Shown piece after piece: positions 9,869-18,707 of a stretch of DNA of 64,000 nt; positions within the stretch are counted from its first letter, which is position 1, and each line of letters opens with the position of its first letter. Where the stretch lies: assembly GCF_014643535.1 (NCBI RefSeq), contig NZ_BMJQ01000019.1, positions 62,001-126,000 on the forward strand, read 5' to 3'. Source of the DNA: Aliidongia dinghuensis (GTDB lineage: Bacteria > Pseudomonadota > Alphaproteobacteria > ATCC43930 > CGMCC-115725). The notes beneath the pieces were generated by a model. That model saw only the letters and a list, made by a program, of their open reading frames with translations. It was not told the DNA's origin and did no database searches. The translations under genes and the position numbers were made by a program.

Positions 9869-10906
9869 TCACGCAGAGATGATGACCTTGAGCGCCTTGG
9901 TTTCGCCGGCGTGCGCGAAGGTGTCGTAAGCGTCCAGAATCCGGTCGAAGGTAAAGCGGTGGGTGACGAGGCGGCCAGGATCGATCCGGCCGGCGGCGAC
10001 CGTCTTCAGCAGCATCGGCGTCGAGCTGGTATCGACGAGCCGCGTCGTGATCGCGATATTGTGCGACCACAGGCGCTCGAGGTGCAGATCGGCCTTGTGA
10101 CCGTGGACGCCGACGTTCGCAATGATGCCGCCGGGTGCCACCAGATCCTGGCAAAGCTCGAAGGTCGCGGGCACGCCGACCGCCTCGATCGCGGCGTCGA
10201 CGCCGCGGCCGTCCGTCAGCGCCTTGACTTTCTCCACCGCCTTGCCGTCGGCGGAATTGATCCCGTGAGTCGCGCCGAACTGTACCGCGACGCGGAGACG
10301 GTTCTCGTCGAGGTCGAGCATGATGATCGACGCCGGCGAATAGAACTGCGCCGTCAGCAGGGCCGCGAGCCCGATCGGTCCCGCACCGACGATCGCAACG
10401 GACGAGCCCGGCTCGATCTTGCCGTTCAGCACGCCGCATTCGAAGCCGGTCGGCAGAATGTCGCTCAGCATGACCAGCGCCTCTTCATCGACGCCGGTCG
10501 GAAGATGATAGAGGCTGGTATCGGCATGCGGCGTGCGGACATATTCGGCCTGCGTGCCGTCGATCCGGTTGCCGAGGATCCAGCCCCCGGTCTCGCAATG
10601 CGAGTACATGCCCCGCCGACAGTATTCGCACTTACCGCACGACGAGATGCAGGAAATCAGCACCTTGTCACCTGGCCGGAACGCGGTGACCGCTGGGCCG
10701 ACCGCATCGACGATGCCGACCCCTTCGTGCCCCAGAATGCGGCCGGGTGCGCAGGTCGGGACGTCGCCCTTCAGGATGTGAAGATCGGTGCCGCAGATCG
10801 TGGTCTTGGCAATCTTCACGATCGCGTCGCCCGGAGCCTGGATCTCCGGCTTCGGGCGGTCCTCGACGGCTTTGCGTCCCGGACCGAGATAGACAAGCGC
10901 TTTCAT
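9869..10906 (-). CDS. Zinc-dependent medium-chain alcohol dehydrogenase
   Basis: The 345-residue protein is a typical MDR alcohol dehydrogenase. The catalytic zinc ligands fall in ICGTDLH (Cys), GHEGVG (His-Glu) and the downstream region. The structural-zinc cysteines are in SSCGKCEYCRRGMYSHC, and GAGPIGLAAL is the NAD(P)-binding loop. Such enzymes interconvert alcohols and aldehydes or ketones. ATG 10906 is chosen for the GGGAGGG ribosome-binding site just upstream and because sequence similarity begins with MKALVYLGPG. It is the last gene of the catabolic operon, 130 bp after the ABC ATPase gene, so it may also have its own promoter. Confidence 0.9.
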   Translation of the reverse strand: MKALVYLGPGRKAVEDRPKPEIQAPGDAIVKIAKTTICGTDLHILKGDVPTCAPGRILGHEGVGIVDAVGPAVTAFRPGDKVLISCISSCGKCEYCRRGMYSHCETGGWILGNRIDGTQAEYVRTPHADTSLYHLPTGVDEEALVMLSDILPTGFECGVLNGKIEPGSSVAIVGAGPIGLAALLTAQFYSPASIIMLDLDENRLRVAVQFGATHGINSADGKAVEKVKALTDGRGVDAAIEAVGVPATFELCQDLVAPGGIIANVGVHGHKADLHLERLWSHNIAITTRLVDTSSTPMLLKTVAAGRIDPGRLVTHRFTFDRILDAYDTFAHAGETKALKVIISA

Positions 10907-11036
10907 TGTGCCCTCCCTCACAACCACCGGGATGCGAGTGGAGCATGATAGGATGCAGGCCGCTTTGATCTGGATCAGCACCTGCTCCACCGGGAATTGC
11001 GGGATTCGCCTGAAGGAGCAGTTTCGTCGAGACGGT

Positions 11037-12698
11037 TCAGACGACGGCTGAGTTCGGGTGCATCGACAGAGCGTGCGGCGGAGCGCCTCTGCCTTTCCCA
11101 AACGTACGATCGAGCCAATCCGGGTCTATCTCCGGCACGGATGAGATAAGGAGGCCCGTGTAGGGCTCGTACGGCGGAGAGAGCACTTTTCCCTTCTCAC
11201 CGGCGACGACGACCCTTCCGTTGCGCAGCACGACGACATCGTCGGCAACCGCACGCACCGTCGCGAGATCGTGGGTGATAAAAATATAAGTCACGCCCAA
11301 CTGCCGCTGGAGCTCGCTCAAGAGGTCGAGAATGTCGCGCTGCACGAGTTGGTCCAAGGCAGACGTCACCTCATCGCAGACGATGACGTCAGGCTTGGCT
11401 GCGAGGGCGCGGGCGATCGCGATGCGCTGCTTCTCGCCGCCCGACAACTCTCCCGGACGCCGATGAAGATAGTCGCGTGGCAGCCCGACCATTTGGAGCA
11501 AGTCGACGACGCGCTGCCGCAGTACCGATCCCGACACCTTCTGAAATACCGCTAGCGGGCGCGCGAGCGTTTGTTCGATCGTCCGCCGGGGATTGAGTGC
11601 GCTGTCCGGATTTTGATGGACGAGCTGAATTCGACGGAGTTGCTCAAGCGACCGGCCGCGCAGGTCAGGAGCAAGCCGCTGCCCTTCGAACCGTACTGAG
11701 CCACCGATCGGCGGCAAAATGCCGGTAATGACTTTGGCGATGGTGGATTTGCCGGAGCCGGATTCGCCGATGAGCGCCACGGTGTGCCGTCGCGGCACAG
11801 AGAGGTCGACATCGTGGAGAACGCGCAAGCTGTGGTAAGCAGCCGAGACCCCAGAGAGCTCGATGATCGGGGTCGAAGCCTCCGCCGGCATCTTCGCGAA
11901 TTCGCGAACGGCCCAGAGCGATCGGGTATAGTCATCCCGCGGGCACGCAAGCATTTGGCGGGTCTCGGCGGACTCCACGACACGCCCGCGGCGCAGAACA
12001 AGAATCCGATGTGCGATCTGGGTCACCAAGGCAAGGTCATGGGTGACGTAGATCGCCGAGAGATTGCGGCTCTCGACCAGCGCCTTGATCGAGCGCAGGA
12101 CCTCGATTTGCGTTGTCACGTCGAGAGCGGTCGTCGGCTCGTCGAACACAATGAGATCAGGGTCCGACATGATCGCCATGGCGATCATCGCCCGCTGAAG
12201 TTGGCCGCCTGAGACTTGGTGCGGAAAGCGCTCGCCGAAACTGTCGGGATCCGGCAACTGCAGTTGAGCATACAGTTCCTTTGCCTTCGCCGTTGCCTGT
12301 TCGCGCGTCATCAAGCCATGGACGACGCTGCTCTCGATGGTCTGCGCCAGCAGCCGCTGCGCGGGATTGAATGAGGCGAATGCGCTTTGGGCAACGTAGG
12401 CTATCCGACCGCCGCGGAGCTTCCGCACGGTGCGTGACGGCGCTTCGAAGAGAGAGATGCCGTCGAACCTGACGCTTCCCCCAAGAACCCGACAGCCGGG
12501 CCTCAGCAGCCCCAGCGCCGCAAGACCGATCGTCGACTTCCCGGCCCCGGACTCGCCAATCACCCCAAGGACCTCGCCACGGCCGACGGTGAGATCGACC
12601 CCATGAAGGATGGGTGCGCTGCCGGCGGCCGCACCTGCCGCCACCCTGAGGCCGCGAACCTCGAGGAGCGCGTCGCGGCGCATAAGCTCAGCGCTCAT
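11037..12698 (-). CDS. Dipeptide/oligopeptide-type ABC ATPase with two nucleotide-binding domains
   Basis: This 553-residue protein joins two ABC ATPase domains as in DppD-DppF or GsiA-type fusions. The first has Walker A GESGAGKST, signature VSGGQLQRA and Walker B LIVFDEPTTALD. The second has GESGSGKST, LSGGEKQRIA and VIVCDEVTSALD. It powers the two adjacent permeases to import the ligand captured by the Tat-exported binding protein. ATG 12698 is chosen; a start at 12710 adds four residues. It overlaps the upstream permease stop by 11 bp. Confidence 0.92.
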   Translation of the reverse strand: MSAELMRRDALLEVRGLRVAAGAAAGSAPILHGVDLTVGRGEVLGVIGESGAGKSTIGLAALGLLRPGCRVLGGSVRFDGISLFEAPSRTVRKLRGGRIAYVAQSAFASFNPAQRLLAQTIESSVVHGLMTREQATAKAKELYAQLQLPDPDSFGERFPHQVSGGQLQRAMIAMAIMSDPDLIVFDEPTTALDVTTQIEVLRSIKALVESRNLSAIYVTHDLALVTQIAHRILVLRRGRVVESAETRQMLACPRDDYTRSLWAVREFAKMPAEASTPIIELSGVSAAYHSLRVLHDVDLSVPRRHTVALIGESGSGKSTIAKVITGILPPIGGSVRFEGQRLAPDLRGRSLEQLRRIQLVHQNPDSALNPRRTIEQTLARPLAVFQKVSGSVLRQRVVDLLQMVGLPRDYLHRRPGELSGGEKQRIAIARALAAKPDVIVCDEVTSALDQLVQRDILDLLSELQRQLGVTYIFITHDLATVRAVADDVVVLRNGRVVVAGEKGKVLSPPYEPYTGLLISSVPEIDPDWLDRTFGKGRGAPPHALSMHPNSAVV

Positions 12699-13578
12699 CT
12701 CTATTTCCACCGATGAAGTTCAGATACCAGTCGATCACCACGTTGATGCTGATCGCGAGGATGGCGATGGCTGCTGCGGGCAGCAGCGGGGTCGGATCGC
12801 CGTAGGTAATCAATGTCGCGCTCTCGCGGACCATCGATCCCCAGTCGGCCGCCGGTGGCTGGATGCCAACACCGAGGAAGGAGAGCGCCGCAATCGTCAA
12901 GAAGACGAAGCAGAACCGCATGCCGAATTCGGCGACGATCGTCGGAACCATGTTCGGCAGGATCTCGCGGGACAGAATCCAGAACTTCGACTCACCGCGC
13001 AGTTCTGCGACCTGCACGAACTCAGCCGCCGCGACGTTCATCGCGACTGATCGGCTAAGCCGATAGACGCGCGTCGAGTCGATGACCGCCATGATGAGGA
13101 CCAGATTGACCATGGAGGTTCCGCAGATTGCCAACAGCACCAATGCGAACACGAGTTGCGGAATCGCCATGAGGACATCAACTGCGCGCGACAGCGCCTG
13201 GTCCGTCCATCCGGGCGACAGAGCGGCAAAGGAGCCAAGGGTGACGCCGGCGGCAAAGGAAAGGCAGGTCGTCGCAAACGCAATGCCGACCGTATTCTGT
13301 GCGCCATAGATCAGTCGGCTGAAGACATCCCGTCCCAACTGATCCGTTCCGAAGATGAACTTGTCGCTCCAGGCATCGAACGGCACTTGAGAGACGATCT
13401 GCCCCTGTCCGTATGGGGCGATCCAGCCGGCGAAAAGCGTGGCGACGACGTAGAGCGAGATCGCCGCCAGCGCGACTACGGCAGGAACCGTAAATCTCGG
13501 TCGGCGCCGACGTGTTGCCGGTCTTTCGGCCTCGGGAGCCGCATGGGCTTCAGTGGCCTGTATTGTGAAGCGGCTCAT
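12688..13578 (-). CDS. ABC transporter permease, DppC/OppC type
   Basis: The 296-residue membrane protein has an N-terminal cytoplasmic tail and a first transmembrane helix (VVALAAISLYVVATLFAG). It then has the periplasmic GTDQLGRDVFSRLIYGAQNT motif typical of DppC, and the inner-membrane-component EAA region (AELRGESKFWILSREILPN). The start overlaps the stop of the partner permease by four bases (ATGA), so the two are translationally coupled. It forms the translocation path with the DppB-like subunit. Confidence 0.92.
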   Translation of the reverse strand: MSRFTIQATEAHAAPEAERPATRRRRPRFTVPAVVALAAISLYVVATLFAGWIAPYGQGQIVSQVPFDAWSDKFIFGTDQLGRDVFSRLIYGAQNTVGIAFATTCLSFAAGVTLGSFAALSPGWTDQALSRAVDVLMAIPQLVFALVLLAICGTSMVNLVLIMAVIDSTRVYRLSRSVAMNVAAAEFVQVAELRGESKFWILSREILPNMVPTIVAEFGMRFCFVFLTIAALSFLGVGIQPPAADWGSMVRESATLITYGDPTPLLPAAAIAILAISINVVIDWYLNFIGGNRDER

Positions 13579-14561
13579 CGAGAATGCATCAAGCGCGGGT
13601 TAGTCGCGATCGACACGGCATCGGCAACGAGATTCACGACGATGTAGGTCGCGGCGAAGATCAACGCACAGGCTTGGATCACCGGCACATCGCGAGTCCG
13701 TACGGCATCGATCATTGTTTGGCCAATGCCGGGATAGGCGAAGGCGACCTCAACGACGACAACGCCGACCACGAGATAGGACAGATTGAAGGCGATGACG
13801 TTGACGATCGGCGCCCACGCATTGGGAAGGGCGTGGCGCAGCAAGATCCGCGTGTTCGACAGCCCTTTGCACCGCGCCATCTCGACATAGGGGTGTGCCA
13901 TCACGTCCAGGACAGCGGCCCGCGTCATCCGCATCATATGCGCGGATATGATAAGGATTAGCGTCAACACGGGAAGCACGATGCGCATGAGCTTGGTGCC
14001 GAGCCCCATCTGCGGCTCGATCATCGCCAGCGAATAGAAGAGATGATAATTGACCGACAGAACCAGCATCAGCAGATAGGCCATGAAGAATTCAGGGCAG
14101 GAGACCGCCGCCAATGCCGCGCTGGTCATGCCCCGATCGAGCCATCCCCCTTGAAAGCGCGCAGCAGTGATCCCGAGCGCCACCGACAGCGGAACGCCAA
14201 TCAAAGCCGTCACGCCGGCCAGGAAGAAAGAGTTCTGCAGCCGCGTCCCGATTACGTCCGCGACCATGCGAACGTTGCCGTCATGCGAAGCATAGGAGCG
14301 CCCGAGGTCGCCGTGAACGATACCGTTCAGCCATACGAGATACCTGTGTATCGCCGACTGATCGAGCCCAAGCTCGTGTCGAAAGCGCATGACGGCTTCC
14401 GGCGTAGCACCCTGCCCCAGGATCTCCGACGCGTAGTCGCCTGGCAGCAAGCCGACGCTGAAAAAGATGATCAACGAAACCAGGAACAAGGTAGCCAGCC
14501 CGAAGCAAAGCCGGACGGCCAGCATTCTCAAGACCAGCATTCTCAAGACATGTGTTCTCAT
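13575..14561 (-). CDS. ABC transporter permease, DppB/OppB type
   Basis: The 328-residue permease has the DppB pattern: an N-terminal helix, the GLLPGDYASEILGQGATPEAVMRFRHELGLDQ segment, HGDLGRSY, and the C-terminal EMARCKGLSNTRILLRHALPN coupling motif. ATG 14561 is supported by a strong GGGGAGGTG ribosome-binding site about eight bases upstream. Its first residues contain a short internal repeat (VLRMLVLRML) from duplicated DNA. The gene lies 58 bp after the solute-binding protein gene. Confidence 0.92.
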   Translation of the reverse strand: MRTHVLRMLVLRMLAVRLCFGLATLFLVSLIIFFSVGLLPGDYASEILGQGATPEAVMRFRHELGLDQSAIHRYLVWLNGIVHGDLGRSYASHDGNVRMVADVIGTRLQNSFFLAGVTALIGVPLSVALGITAARFQGGWLDRGMTSAALAAVSCPEFFMAYLLMLVLSVNYHLFYSLAMIEPQMGLGTKLMRIVLPVLTLILIISAHMMRMTRAAVLDVMAHPYVEMARCKGLSNTRILLRHALPNAWAPIVNVIAFNLSYLVVGVVVVEVAFAYPGIGQTMIDAVRTRDVPVIQACALIFAATYIVVNLVADAVSIATNPRLMHSR

Positions 14562-14619
14562 CGGGCTGCACCTCCCCTGCCGGAGGCACCGCGGGACGGT
14601 GCCTCCGGCTTGAGAATCA

Positions 14620-16176
14620 TCAGGCCATCCACCAGCGTTCGGACAGCTTGAAATTGTCGAGGGGATAAACGCCGCCGACCGTGCCGCTTGCGACCTTGGC
14701 CGAGACGCCGTCGATATAATTCGCGAAAGCCACGACCAGCATGCCGCCCTCGTCATGGAGGATCTGCTGCATCTCGCGATAGATGTCAGCCCGGTGCGCT
14801 TCGGTCTCCGATCGGGCCTGTACCAGAAGCTGGTTGAACCGATCGTTGTTGAACTTCGTGTCGTTCCACGCGGCATCCTTGGCGAGCGTCGTCGAGAACA
14901 GCCAATCGACCGTTGGCCGCCCATACCAATCCACGCCGGTGAAGGACTTTTGCCGCCAGACCTTGCTCCAGTAGCCGTCGTCCGGCTCGCGCACCACGTT
15001 GATCGTGATGCCCGCGCGCGCCGCCTGCTCCTTGAAAAGTTGAGCCGCGGCGACAGCCCCGGGAAAGGCCGCATCCGAAACGGACAGATCAACCGAGACC
15101 GACGCCAAGCCGGCCTGCTTCAGATGATCCCGAGCCTTGTCCACGTCGTATTCGTACTGGGGCGGCGTGGCAGCCCAGAACTTGAGGGTCTGCGCCACAT
15201 TATTGTCGTTGCCGATCTCGGCATTGCCGAAGAAGACCTTCTCGCGGATCTCGTCCCGATCGATCGCATACTTCAAGGCAAGCCGCACATGCGGGTTGTC
15301 GAACGGCGCCGCCTGCGTGTTCATGTCGAACGAGAAGTGACGGGTGCTGGGCGTGCTGGAAATGCGGATGTCGCGATTCCGGCGCAGCATCGCCAGCGTC
15401 TTGATGTCGCAATTGTTGATGAATTGGACCTCACCCGTCAGAAGCGCGTTGGTCCGCGCCACGACGTCCGGGATGGGAACGAATTCGACCTCGTCGAAGT
15501 ACGGCTTGTTGTCCTTGTGATAGTTCGGATTGCGTTTGAACTTTGCAGGGCTCCCGGGCTCCCAATGCTCCAGGACGAAGGGGCCCGTGCCTACCGGGTT
15601 CGAGACGTCGAGCGTTCCGTCTTCCTTCGCCGGCATGATCGGAAGGTGATAGTCCGACAGCATGTAGGGGAAGTCGGGGCTGCTGCCGGTCAAATTGAAC
15701 ACGACGGTGCTGTTGTCGTCGGCCTTGATGTTGTCGAGCAGGGCAAATATCGCCTTCGCTGGCGATTTCGCGTTCGGGCTCGCGTGGTGCATCATCGATG
15801 CGATAACGTCCTTGGATGCGACGCTGCGGCCGTCGTGGAACGTCAGGCCCTTGCGCAGCTTGAAGACCCAGCGCTTCGACTGGTCCGAGCTCTCGAAGCT
15901 TTCCGCGACATCGCCGGCGACGCTCCGGTCGGGCAGAATTTCCGTCAGGTTGTTGCACATGGAGCCGCCGAAGGCACCGCCAGTGAAGGTGCCAGGCCAG
16001 GTGGTCGGATCGAGCGTATCGGTCTGCGAGCCGTCATTGGTGCCGATCCGCATGAAGCCGCCGCGCTTCGGCGCGGCAAACGCGGGACGGCCGAGCAACG
16101 GCGTCGCCGCGGCCGCGGTCATCGTCGCGATCATTTCTCGGCGCGAGAGGCCGATACCTATCCTGGGCTTAGACAT
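14620..16176 (-). CDS. ABC transporter substrate-binding protein, family 5 (peptide/opine/nickel type)
   Basis: The 518-residue protein carries a Tat-type signal (LSRREMIATMTAAAATPLLGRPAFA) and the family-5 binding fold. Landmarks include VAESFESSDQSKRWVFKLRKGLTFHDGR, SNPVGTGPFVLEHWEPG and the C-terminal YREMQQILHDEGGMLVVAF. Members bind peptides, opines, glutathione, nickel or other small ligands; the sequence alone does not name the ligand. It is encoded just ahead of its two permeases and the double ATPase, and behind catabolic enzymes that presumably act on the imported compound. Confidence 0.92.
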   Translation of the reverse strand: MSKPRIGIGLSRREMIATMTAAAATPLLGRPAFAAPKRGGFMRIGTNDGSQTDTLDPTTWPGTFTGGAFGGSMCNNLTEILPDRSVAGDVAESFESSDQSKRWVFKLRKGLTFHDGRSVASKDVIASMMHHASPNAKSPAKAIFALLDNIKADDNSTVVFNLTGSSPDFPYMLSDYHLPIMPAKEDGTLDVSNPVGTGPFVLEHWEPGSPAKFKRNPNYHKDNKPYFDEVEFVPIPDVVARTNALLTGEVQFINNCDIKTLAMLRRNRDIRISSTPSTRHFSFDMNTQAAPFDNPHVRLALKYAIDRDEIREKVFFGNAEIGNDNNVAQTLKFWAATPPQYEYDVDKARDHLKQAGLASVSVDLSVSDAAFPGAVAAAQLFKEQAARAGITINVVREPDDGYWSKVWRQKSFTGVDWYGRPTVDWLFSTTLAKDAAWNDTKFNNDRFNQLLVQARSETEAHRADIYREMQQILHDEGGMLVVAFANYIDGVSAKVASGTVGGVYPLDNFKLSERWWMA

Positions 16177-16224
16177 TCTCGTACCTCTCCTGTTGACCGG
16201 TCGCCTTTTTGTCTGCTGCCCGCG

Positions 16225-17133
16225 CTAGAGGCGGAGCAGCCGCGCGGCGTTGCCGTAGCGCCACAAATCCTTGGTCTCGTCGTCGATTGGCAGTTCGTCG
16301 ATCTCAGCCAGCGCCGAAGCGAGCGGCAGCGTCGGAAATCCCGATCCGAAGATGATCCGGTCGCGGAGAAGCTTCTTGCCGTATTGCAGCAGAGGGCCGT
16401 AGCCGGATTCCGGCACGGTCAGATACTTGGGCCTGACGAAGACCAGCCCGATCGTGAGATTGACGTGCTTCCAGGCTACCGCGATCAACTCGTGGACCCA
16501 GGGCCAGCCCGGGGGTGCCGCGCAGGCGCGCAGGCCGGGGAAGGCGATCATCACCTCGTCGAGGAGATAGGGCCGGCCGAAGGCCATCGAGCTTTCGGTC
16601 GAGAAATTCACGCCGCAGTGAATGTTCACCGGGATGTCGAGCTCGACGCATTTGGCGTAGAGCGGGTAAAGCCGCGGATCGTTGATGGCGAGCTTATGCT
16701 CGAAGCACTGCAGATTGAGGCCCCTGAGGCCAAGCTCCTTGACCGCATGCTCGAGCTCGCGCAGGGCCTGCGGCCCCTTGTGCGGATCGACGCCGGCAAA
16801 GCCGATGAAACGCTCGCCGTGCCGCGCGCAGAACGCGGCGACGTCCTCGTTCGTGATCTTGACGCCGAACGTGCTCTCGAGATCACGCGCCTTGATGACG
16901 ACATGGCTGGCGCCGGCCGCATCATAGGCCGCGAGATAGGCTGCCAGGGCTTCTTCCGGCGTCTCTTCACGCGGCGCCGGCTTCGTCGACGCGTAGATGC
17001 GATCGTAGTTCTTGAGATGAGGCGCTTTGATCGAGGTTTCAGGCAGCGGCGGCTTGCTCGTCCAGTCGATCAGCCGGCAGTTCGCGCTCTTCGGGGCCGC
17101 GGCCGGTCGCGGCGACATCGCGTCGCCGCTCAT
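16225..17133 (-). CDS. Amidohydrolase-2 family protein with atypical metal site
   Basis: The 302-residue protein matches the ACMSD/amidohydrolase-2 TIM-barrel family. Landmarks are GFAGVDPHKGPQALRELEHAVKELGLRGLNL, VNIHCGV and GWPWVHELIAVAWKHVNLTIG, with a C-terminal FGSGFP. Family members are metal-dependent hydrolases or decarboxylases. The N-terminal HxH is absent (CRLIDWTSKPPLPE). The usual His before GWPW is replaced by AAPP, and the usual Asp of FGSDYP is Gly. Either this branch uses a different chemistry or activity is lost. ATG 17133 overlaps the upstream stop by four bases. Confidence 0.8.
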   Translation of the reverse strand: MSGDAMSPRPAAAPKSANCRLIDWTSKPPLPETSIKAPHLKNYDRIYASTKPAPREETPEEALAAYLAAYDAAGASHVVIKARDLESTFGVKITNEDVAAFCARHGERFIGFAGVDPHKGPQALRELEHAVKELGLRGLNLQCFEHKLAINDPRLYPLYAKCVELDIPVNIHCGVNFSTESSMAFGRPYLLDEVMIAFPGLRACAAPPGWPWVHELIAVAWKHVNLTIGLVFVRPKYLTVPESGYGPLLQYGKKLLRDRIIFGSGFPTLPLASALAEIDELPIDDETKDLWRYGNAARLLRL

Positions 17134-18707
17134 CGACCGAGATCCCGCATGATCTCCCGCGCGGCATTATGGCCGGGGACCCCTGTCACGCCGCCGCCGG
17201 GGTGGACCGAGGAACTCGACAGATAGAGCCCCGGAACCGGCGTGCGGTAGTCGGCGTAGCCGCCGACCGGCCGGTTGGTAAAGGCCTGGTCGAGCGTCAG
17301 GTCGCCGTGGTGGACATGGCCGTTCGGGAGATCGAAACGCGCCTCGATGTCGTTCGGGGTCAGCACCTCACTGTGCAACACGTGGCTGCGGAAGCCGGGG
17401 GCATGGCGCTCGATCACCGTGAGCACGCGATCCAGCAGCTTCACTCGGATCTGCTCGAGCCCGTCGGGATCGTCCTGATAGGCGACGTGGCCACCAAAGA
17501 TCGAAAGCAGGTGCTCCCCCGGGGGCGCCAATGACGGGTCATGGAGGCTCGGCGCCATGATCGTGAGGAACGGCTCGTCCGACATCACCCCGTGCTTGGC
17601 GTCGTCGAAGGCCTTTTCGAGATAGGCCACCGACGAGCCGATCCGGATCGAACTCGGATAGGCAAGGTCGCTCGTCGGCGCGAACGCCGTGTACTGCGGC
17701 AGGGCCGAGACGCCCAGATGGACCTTGAACACCGCTGAGCGCGTGCGGATGGCACCGACCTTCGCCCGAAACGCTACCGGCAGCTCCGACGGAGCCATCA
17801 GCTTGAGGAAGGTGGTCTTGGCGTTCGCATTCGAGGCGACGCATTTCGCGCGGATGATCTCGCCATCGGCGAGCTCGACACCGGTAGCGCGTCCCCGTTC
17901 TACGACGACCCGCTTGACCGGGGCATCCGCGCGGATCTCGAGCCCGCTCTCCCTGCCGCTGCTGGCGATGGACGCGGACAGAGCGCCCATGCCGCCGCGG
18001 ACGAAGCCGCCGCCCCCCGCCGGCGTCGTGTTGTCGCGCACCATGGGGCGGATGCAGGAAAAGGCCGTTGCCGGCATGGTCATCGACGCATTCGTCCCGC
18101 CCCCCGTCACGTAGTAGCCGAAGAGCGCGATGACCGTATCGTTCTCGAACCAGCGCCGCAGATAAGCGTCGGCGCTCATCGTCATGATGTCGTAGAGCTC
18201 GTCGAACAGGTGCCGATACTTGAAGTACCTGGCGGCGAACCGGGCCGACCGGATGAGCTCGCCGACACGCCGCGACGAAATATTCGGCGGCGTTTCCCAG
18301 ATGATGTCTCGAATGAACGGCGCCAGCCGATTGAGATTGACGCGGTAGTCCGGAAGAGCCCTGGCATCGCGCGGCGATATCGCCGCGATCTCGCGGGCCA
18401 GGCGCTCTTCGTCCGGCCAGAAGGTGAAGCAGCGGCCGCCGTCGAGCAGGACAGTCGTCGGGGTGGACGGGATCACCTCCAGTCCATGCCGCTTCAGGTC
18501 GAGGTCGAGGATGATCTTCGGCTGCATCAGCGACATCAGGTACGACGCCGAGGAGACCTTGTAGCCCGGCCACGGGCTTTCCGTGACGCAGGCGCCGCCG
18601 ATGATCCCTCGCCGTTCCAGGATGAGCGTCTTGAAGCCGGCTTTCGCCAAGTACGCTCCGCAGACCAAGCCGTTGTGGCCGGCGCCGATGATGATGACGT
18701 CATGCAT
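17130..18707 (-). CDS. FAD-dependent oxidoreductase, phytoene desaturase/NAD(P)-binding Rossmann family
   Basis: The 525-residue flavoprotein opens with the FAD dinucleotide-binding motif VIIIGAGHNGLVCGAYLAKAG followed by ERR. It has the carotenoid-desaturase-like C-terminal signature GLYLSSSSVHPGGGVTGVPGHNAA. Related enzymes oxidise or isomerise amines and polyenes; the exact substrate is not inferable. ATG 18707 has GGGAG upstream and overlaps the end of the ligase gene by eight bases. Its place between ligase and amidohydrolase suggests a middle step of the same degradation route. Confidence 0.87.
   Translation of the reverse strand: MHDVIIIGAGHNGLVCGAYLAKAGFKTLILERRGIIGGACVTESPWPGYKVSSASYLMSLMQPKIILDLDLKRHGLEVIPSTPTTVLLDGGRCFTFWPDEERLAREIAAISPRDARALPDYRVNLNRLAPFIRDIIWETPPNISSRRVGELIRSARFAARYFKYRHLFDELYDIMTMSADAYLRRWFENDTVIALFGYYVTGGGTNASMTMPATAFSCIRPMVRDNTTPAGGGGFVRGGMGALSASIASSGRESGLEIRADAPVKRVVVERGRATGVELADGEIIRAKCVASNANAKTTFLKLMAPSELPVAFRAKVGAIRTRSAVFKVHLGVSALPQYTAFAPTSDLAYPSSIRIGSSVAYLEKAFDDAKHGVMSDEPFLTIMAPSLHDPSLAPPGEHLLSIFGGHVAYQDDPDGLEQIRVKLLDRVLTVIERHAPGFRSHVLHSEVLTPNDIEARFDLPNGHVHHGDLTLDQAFTNRPVGGYADYRTPVPGLYLSSSSVHPGGGVTGVPGHNAAREIMRDLGR

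Noticed and set aside
9687..10439. Minus-strand frame of 250 codons extending below the alcohol dehydrogenase
   Set aside because: It is an alternate frame of the dehydrogenase gene; the dehydrogenase frame carries all the zinc and cofactor motifs.
14755..17226. Plus-strand frame of over 800 codons
   Set aside because: It is antisense to the binding-protein and amidohydrolase genes, both of which have strong family signatures.
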